Source of the DNA: Planctomyces sp. SH-PL14 | GTDB lineage: Bacteria; Planctomycetota; Planctomycetia; Planctomycetales; Planctomycetaceae | Assembly: GCF_001610835.1 (NCBI RefSeq) | Contig: NZ_CP011270.1 | Span: 2,312,001-2,376,000 of the forward strand | DNA: 64,000 nt | Direction of reading: 5' to 3' | Shown here: positions 59,504 through 64,000 of the stretch, piece by piece | Position numbering within the stretch: the stretch's first letter is position 1 | How the letters are laid out: each line of letters opens with the position of its first letter | Program-made: the position numbers and the translations under genes | The notes under the pieces: generated by a model | The model's input: only the letters and a program-made list of their open reading frames with translations | What the model was told of the DNA's origin: nothing | Databases searched by the model: none

Positions 59504-60670
59504 TCACCGCGCTCCTGCCGTCGCGGCACCCTTCTCCACCAGCAGACGGTCGAGCTCGCTCTTCAGTCGGGGAAGAATCTCCTCGTAGCTGTAAGCTCCC
59601 AGCTCCAGCGGCCCCTTCTTGAGATTCACGAAGTTCGGCCCGCACCACAGGCCGAGATCCGCGTCGTCGGTCTCCCCGGGGCCGTTCACCCGGCAGCCCA
59701 TGACGGCGATCGTGACCGCATGGTCCTTAGCGTACGCCGCCATCTCTTTGACCTGCGCCGCCAAGTCGATGAACGCCTCGTTCTCGACTCGCGAGCAGCT
59801 CGGACAGCTGATGATGTTGAGGACGTTGAGGCCGTAGTCGACGACGCTCCGGACCCGTCCCGCCGCGATGTCGTCCAGGATCTTCCGCCCAGCGACGATC
59901 TCTTCGCTCTTGCGGGCGTTCGGCACCGTGAGCGAGACCCGGATCGTGTCCCCGATCCCGCGGCTGATGAGCTGCTCGAAAGCGATCCGGGTCTTGATGA
60001 TCCCGTCCGGCGGCATCCCGGCCTCGGTCACCCCCAGGTGCAGCGGCACGTCCGGACGCTGCTCGGCAAAGCGGCGGTTGACCTCGATCACGTTCCGCGG
60101 ATCGGAGTCCTTGAGCGAGACCGCGTACCGGGTGAACCCCAGCGAGTCGAGCAGTTCGCAGTGCTCGAAGGCGCTCGCTAGCATCGGGCCGATCGAATCG
60201 TCGGCGGCGAACTTTTCCTTCTTGTCCGGATCGACCGAGCCGCAGTTCACGCCGACCCGCATCGCACAGTCGTGCTCCGTCGCCACGTCAACGAGATACT
60301 TTACCTTGTCCTGCCAAGGCTTCTCGCGCTCGTGGTGGTAAAGGTGGCCGGGGTTGTAGCGGATCTTGGCGATCGACGGGGCGACCACCTCCGCCATCCG
60401 GTAGTTCTCCTGCAGGTCGACCGCCAGATTCGCCTCGATCCGCTGGGCGACCTCCCGCAGCGCGTCGGCGTCCTTGCGGCTGTCGACGGCGACCCGGATG
60501 ACATCCGCCCCCGCCTCGACCAGGTCGCGGATCTGTCCGACGGTCGCCTCGATGTTCTGCGTGTGGGTGGCCGTCATGCTCTGGACGGCAATCGGGTTCC
60601 CGCCGCCGATCGTGACAGAGCCGATACGAACCGAACGGGTCGGGTTGCGGGCAATCTCTCGCGTATTCAC
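59504..60670 (-). CDS. ispG: 4-hydroxy-3-methylbut-2-enyl diphosphate synthase IspG
   Basis: IspG converts ME-cPP to HMBPP in the MEP isoprenoid pathway using a [4Fe-4S] cluster. The 388-residue protein has [74 protein letters not shown] and HLGVTEAG. The cluster ligands are in CPSCSRVE and GCRVNGPGE. It is the bacterial two-domain form without the plant-type insertion. The GTG at 60670 has AGGA eight bases upstream and fits the family start; the ATG at 60757 would add unconserved residues. Confidence 0.95.
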   Translation of the reverse strand: MNTREIARNPTRSVRIGSVTIGGGNPIAVQSMTATHTQNIEATVGQIRDLVEAGADVIRVAVDSRKDADALREVAQRIEANLAVDLQENYRMAEVVAPSIAKIRYNPGHLYHHEREKPWQDKVKYLVDVATEHDCAMRVGVNCGSVDPDKKEKFAADDSIGPMLASAFEHCELLDSLGFTRYAVSLKDSDPRNVIEVNRRFAEQRPDVPLHLGVTEAGMPPDGIIKTRIAFEQLISRGIGDTIRVSLTVPNARKSEEIVAGRKILDDIAAGRVRSVVDYGLNVLNIISCPSCSRVENEAFIDLAAQVKEMAAYAKDHAVTIAVMGCRVNGPGETDDADLGLWCGPNFVNLKKGPLELGAYSYEEILPRLKSELDRLLVEKGAATAGAR

Positions 60671-60952
60671 CAAGGTCGTCCTGGGGGAGCTGAAGCAGAC
60701 ATCCTCTGTCCGCGGTTCATCATACGGATTCACGCTCAATTGTCCCAATCCGCACACCTTGACGTATCAACAGTCGCAAATAGGACTCTCCGAACGGAAT
60801 AGCGAGACGAAACGTCCGCGGGAGGGGCGGTTTCTTTCCGCCCACGAGAATTCCGTGTTTCTCAGGACAAAATGTCGCCGAGTCCTCTTCTGCGGTGCAA
60901 AATTTCGCCCCAGGACTCTCGGGGTGTTCACGGTCAATGCAGGTGCTTCCCC

Positions 60953-61288
60953 GTGTCTCAAGACGGATACCACGTCTGGAACAAGACCGTCGAGCAACTC
61001 AAAGCGCTTGCGGACCCGCTCCGGATTCGACTGGTTCAAGAACTTGTTGCTGGCCCACGGACGGTGACGGAGCTCGCCATCCAGTACGAGATGGATATCG
61101 GCGGGTTGTCCCACCATCTTGGTGTTTTATTTCGCGTCGGTCTCGTTGACCGTACCCGTCAAGGTCGATTCGTCGAGTATCGCGTCGCCGTCCCGTTCGA
61201 TGTGGATCGCGGTCAGGTTCTTCGGCTCAAGTTGGATCGGCTGACGGTCGAGCTCGAACTCGCCCCGGGGGCCGGCAAACCCGCCTGA
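60953..61288 (+). CDS. ArsR-type winged-helix transcription regulator
   Basis: A 111-residue DNA-binding protein of the ArsR/SmtB-like superfamily. Its helix-turn-helix region is LKALADPLRIRLVQELVAGPRTVTELAIQYEMDIGGLSHHLGVLFRVGLVDRTRQGRFVEYRVA, with SHHLGVLFRVGLV forming the recognition helix. No metal-binding ELCVC motif is present, so it is not a classical arsenic sensor. The GTG at 60953 is chosen because upstream sequence is unconserved. It lies 345 bases from wrbA on the same strand; control of wrbA is possible but only inferred. Confidence 0.85.
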   Translation: MSQDGYHVWNKTVEQLKALADPLRIRLVQELVAGPRTVTELAIQYEMDIGGLSHHLGVLFRVGLVDRTRQGRFVEYRVAVPFDVDRGQVLRLKLDRLTVELELAPGAGKPA

Positions 61289-61633
61289 TTCGCTCCGTCG
61301 CTCTGCCGATGGTTCGGGCTGGCGCCCGCGGGACGGTGCGCGACCGGTCAGGATGGTATGGATGCAGCCAGATTGGCTCCGACGCTGCCGGATCCTTTTC
61401 TTGAATACGACGGTTTCCGCTGTACGGGCACGCAACTTGGAAGCAGGTCGGCCGGGCACAGCGGCGGGCTTGGATGGCACGGGGCGTGCATCCATGGGGC
61501 ATCCGTGCCAGAATCGGCACCCGTGTCGGAACTTCCGTTGTCCTGCTGCGTTCGTTCATCCCGGCAGGCGGGCGTTTCGATCGGTCTCACTTCGCTCATG
61601 ACATCCTGAGTCGCCCGTCCGGAGGAGCACGCC
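61289..61633. other. Gene-less stretch upstream of wrbA
   Basis: About 345 bases with no supported gene. It contains the sigma-54-like sequence at 61475-61490 noted below and the wrbA ribosome site AGGAG at the end. Confidence 0.5.
61475..61490 (+). promoter_or_regulatory. Sigma-54-like promoter motif upstream of wrbA
   Basis: TGGCACG-GGGC-GTGCA matches the -24/-12 consensus TGGCACG-N4-TTGCA except one T-to-G change at the -12 box. It lies about 145 bases before the wrbA ATG. No enhancer-binding regulator is adjacent, and the motif could occur by chance. Confidence 0.25.
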
Positions 61634-62242
61634 ATGAAGGTTCTCATCGTCTACTACAGCACGTATGGAAACGTCTACAGGATGGCGGAACTGATCGCCG
61701 AAGGCGTTTCGCACGTCTCCGGCGCCGAGCCTGTGGTCCGCCGCGTTCCCGAGCTCATTCCCGATGCCACGATCGAAGCCCGGCCCGACATGAAGGCCGG
61801 GCGGGACATGCAGAAGCATGTTCCGCTGGTCACGGTTGAAGACTTTAAGGAGGCTGGTGCGTTCGCATTCGGAACTCCGACGCGCTTCGGCAACTGCTCG
61901 GCCCAGCTCAAGAACCGCATCGACCAGCTCACCTCGCTGTGGCTCAACGGCGAGTTCGAAGGGAAGCCGGCCGGCGTATTCGTCTCCACCGGCAGCATGC
62001 ACGGGGGCCAGGAGACGACGGCGCTGACGCTGATGGCTCCGCTGCTGCACCTGGGGATGGTGATCGTTGGTCTCCCGTATTCAAACCAAGAGTTGTTCAC
62101 GACGACCGGCGGGGGCTCACCCTACGGCCCAGGGCATCTGGCGGGGGGCGACAACAAGCGTGACATCGACGAGAATGAGGCGGCCCTCTGCCGGGCCTTC
62201 GGCAAGCGCCTGGCCGAAATCGGTCTGAAATTGAAGAAGTAG
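61634..62242 (+). CDS. wrbA: NAD(P)H:quinone oxidoreductase WrbA
   Basis: A 202-residue flavodoxin-like FMN enzyme that reduces quinones by two electrons and protects against oxidative stress. Visible features are the phosphate-binding loop YYSTYGNVYRMAE, GTPTRFGNCSAQLKNRIDQL, GKPAGVFVSTGSMHGGQETTAL, and GLPYSNQEL. The insert GGGSPYGPGHLAGGDNKRDIDENE is typical of WrbA tetramers. AGGAG lies seven bases before the ATG. The murG gene follows 32 bases downstream on the same strand. Confidence 0.95.
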   Translation: MKVLIVYYSTYGNVYRMAELIAEGVSHVSGAEPVVRRVPELIPDATIEARPDMKAGRDMQKHVPLVTVEDFKEAGAFAFGTPTRFGNCSAQLKNRIDQLTSLWLNGEFEGKPAGVFVSTGSMHGGQETTALTLMAPLLHLGMVIVGLPYSNQELFTTTGGGSPYGPGHLAGGDNKRDIDENEAALCRAFGKRLAEIGLKLKK

Positions 62243-62274
62243 CGGGAACACCCGCTCTTGCCTCTGAGCCCCCA

Positions 62275-63378
62275 TTGCCTCCCGTGCCATCCATTCTGTT
62301 CGCAGCCGGTGGTTCGGGAGGTCATGTCTCGCCGGCGCTGGCCGTGATGGAATCGCTCCAGAGACGGAATCCTCCCGTCTCGACCTCTCTGGTGACGACG
62401 GAGAAGGGGGTGGACCGCCAGCTCTCGAGCGGCGGTCTGGGTAAGGTTCTGACGATCTCCGCGGTCTCTCCCCGGGAGATCCTGCGGAAGCCGTTCCGGA
62501 CGGTCCGCGCGAACTGGGGAGCCTGGACGGGGGCCCGCCGCATCTTGCGGGACGAGGCGCCGGACGTGGTCGTTGGCTGCGGCGGATACGCAAGCTTTCC
62601 GGTCTTGCTCGCCGCCCGCGCCCGCCGGATCCCGATCGTGCTGTTGGAGCAGAACGCCGTTCCCGGGCGGGTCACCCGCATTGCGGCCCGATGGTCGCGG
62701 ATCGTGTGCTGCACGTTCGGGGAATCGGAGTCGTACTTCTCCGGCACCGATGTCCGCCTGACCGGGAACCCCGTTCGACGAAGCATCGCGGAGCTTCCGC
62801 CCTCGGTCGACCCGCGCCCGACGAACGGCCGTCCCGTTCTGCTCGTGTTGGGGGGGAGCCAGGGCTCACACGCGGTCAACAACGGCATGCTGGCGGTCGC
62901 CGATCACAACCCGGGCCTGCTGCGGGAGTGGGACATCGTTCACCAGACGGGTGAGACCGACCGCGAGCGTGTGGCGGAGGCCTACCGGAAGGTCGGCTGG
63001 AAGGCGGAGGTTGAAGCGTTCTTTTCCGACCTGGCGCCGCACTACGCCCGGGCAACATTGGCCGTGACGCGGGCGGGGGCGACGACCCTGGCCGAGCTGG
63101 CCTGCGTCGGCATCCCGGCGATCCTGATCCCCTACCCGCACGCCGCCGACGACCACCAGCGGGCCAACGCCCGGGTCTTTGAACGAGCGGGGGCCGGGTT
63201 TCTCGTCGACCAGGCGGACGGGCACTTCCTCGAACAGTTCGAAGCGACGCTGCACCGCGCCCTGAGCTTTACCAACCGCCTCGACCGCATGGGAGAAGCG
63301 ATGCTGGGACTGGCGCGGCCTCAGGCGGCGGACGCCGTCGCCGAGGCGATCCTGTCGCTGGTCACGCAGCCAAAGTGA
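62275..63378 (+). CDS. murG: UDP-GlcNAc:lipid I N-acetylglucosamine transferase MurG
   Basis: MurG adds GlcNAc to lipid I, making the peptidoglycan precursor lipid II at the inner membrane. The 367-residue GT-B enzyme has the first G loop LFAAGGSGGHVSPALAV, VVVGCGGYASFPVLLAARA, VLLEQNAVPGRVTR, LTGNPVRRSI, LLVLGGSQGSHAVNN, the second G loop and ATLAVTRAGATTLAELACVGIPAILIPYPHAADDHQ. The start codon is TTG (62275) or GTG (62284). It stands outside any division/cell-wall gene cluster and is 32 bases downstream of wrbA. Planctomycetes are noted for unusual peptidoglycan genes, so its presence is informative. Confidence 0.94.
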   Translation: MPPVPSILFAAGGSGGHVSPALAVMESLQRRNPPVSTSLVTTEKGVDRQLSSGGLGKVLTISAVSPREILRKPFRTVRANWGAWTGARRILRDEAPDVVVGCGGYASFPVLLAARARRIPIVLLEQNAVPGRVTRIAARWSRIVCCTFGESESYFSGTDVRLTGNPVRRSIAELPPSVDPRPTNGRPVLLVLGGSQGSHAVNNGMLAVADHNPGLLREWDIVHQTGETDRERVAEAYRKVGWKAEVEAFFSDLAPHYARATLAVTRAGATTLAELACVGIPAILIPYPHAADDHQRANARVFERAGAGFLVDQADGHFLEQFEATLHRALSFTNRLDRMGEAMLGLARPQAADAVAEAILSLVTQPK

Positions 63379-63399
63379 GGATTGAACTGGTCTCGAAGG

Positions 63400-64000
63400 T
63401 CAGTTCGGCCGCTGGCGAGGGGGCTTGGGACGCATCGTTCCGTGGCCGAGGGCCGTTCCCAGAGTGACGACTGGTCCCTGAGGACGCGGCGGGACGGCTC
63501 GCTGGGACGACGCCCCGCCCGTCGGGGCCACGGGCGGCTGCTGGGGAGCCGGTTGGGCGACGGGAACTTGGCGGGCGACCGGAGCCTGTTGGACCGGCGG
63601 AGCGGGGGCCGTGAAGAGCGGCGGAGGAGAAACGGGAGCGGCCGCGGGGGCAGGGGCCGGAGCGGGCGTACCGTAGTGGTTGGCTGGCAGTGGAGGCGGA
63701 ACGGGGGCGGTGAAGAGGGGAGGCGGCGGCGGGGCCGGAGTGGGGGCCGGGGCCGCGGGGGGGACGAAGTTGACGAGGGCACTGCGGCGGGTCGGCACGG
63801 GGATCTGCAGGACGTCGGCGTAGGAGCGGGCGTGCTGGAGGGCGGTCGCCTGGACGGCGGCCATGCGGGCCGGGCTGTCGTGCGAGGCGCCGGCTCCGGG
63901 GGTCTGCATTTCGTCGGCGACCATCCGGAGGAAGTCGCCCGTGTGGTCAAAGCGGGCCTGGGACGCTCTTCGTCCCCCTTTCAGGAACGCCGTCTTGGCG
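63400..64000 (-). CDS. Pro/Ala-rich protein, 5' end beyond window
   Basis: The frame is open to the right edge, giving at least 199 residues. The visible N-terminal part (LKGGRRASQARFDHTGDFLRMVADEMQ) reads as ordinary folded protein, followed by ARMAAVQATALQHARSYADVLQIPVPTRRSALVNFV. After this comes a long Pro/Ala/Val-rich, disordered C-terminal region with the PPPLFTAP unit repeated, ending RPKPPRQRPN. I do not recognise the family. An internal ATG at 63924 exists but is not needed if the gene begins further upstream outside the window. Confidence 0.65.
   Translation of the reverse strand, partial: AKTAFLKGGRRASQARFDHTGDFLRMVADEMQTPGAGASHDSPARMAAVQATALQHARSYADVLQIPVPTRRSALVNFVPPAAPAPTPAPPPPPLFTAPVPPPLPANHYGTPAPAPAPAAAPVSPPPLFTAPAPPVQQAPVARQVPVAQPAPQQPPVAPTGGASSQRAVPPRPQGPVVTLGTALGHGTMRPKPPRQRPN

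Overview
The window looks like chromosome from a high-GC planctomycete, most likely of the Planctomycetaceae type. The family-level clues are a DUF1559 prepilin-like protein with the C-terminal H-X9-DG signature, a giant cytochrome/WD40/DUF1549/DUF1553 protein, two Tat-exported DUF1501 proteins, a TPR plus ASPIC/UnbV pair, PQQ-type beta-propeller proteins and an ExeA-like ATPase. Core genes are scattered singly or in short operons: ruvA, rsfS, nnrD, tadA, queF, metF, ispG, murG, a MraY/WecA-type transferase and tRNA-Asn.

Layout. 1-940: end of an IS4-type element. 1246-5785: ruvA, then the prepilin-like protein, a small lipoprotein and a HEAT-repeat protein. 5878-9518: a DUF433/DUF5615 toxin-antitoxin pair, tRNA-Asn, a sugar-phosphate isomerase-like protein and a beta-propeller. 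10296-14206: rsfS, a large exported protein and a cytosolic histidine kinase. 14303-16155: a repeat copy split by a complete 1512-bp IS4-family element. 16201-25134: nnrD, MEKHLA protein, M81 peptidase, PDZ protein, tadA, a secreted protein, and a DUF444/cyclophilin pair. 25756-30873: the giant cytochrome protein. 31558-39172: VOC protein, two tandem RlaP-type nucleotidyltransferases, FAD amine oxidase, DUF72, type III glutamine synthetase with a MetX-like hydrolase, and a fatty-acid desaturase. 39942-50353: Gly/Tyr-rich exported protein, EF-hand propeller, ASPIC/UnbV and TPR pair, queF, ExeA-like ATPase, Gly-rich RRM protein and a Tat-exported protein. 50683-64000: metF, two DUF1501 genes, SUI1-like factor, DinB, MraY-like, metallophosphoesterase, small transporter, ispG, ArsR-like regulator, wrbA, murG and a Pro/Ala-rich protein cut by the window edge.

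The most striking feature is a dispersed repeat of about 300-340 bp. There are twelve recognisable copies plus one fragment, all between genes, or roughly one per 5 kb. Each begins near CGGGTCCAGGGG and ends near GCCGGCAAGGACG. It carries two GC-rich hairpins placed as subterminal inverted repeats and a smaller central hairpin. Stem-closing pairs change together between copies, some hairpins carry an interchangeable extended loop, copies lie very close to stop codons but keep away from start codons, and both IS4-type elements in the window sit in the same hairpin of a copy. I do not recognise this family. No REP-type transposase is present in the window. All functional calls come from reading the sequence and remembered family features; no database search was run.
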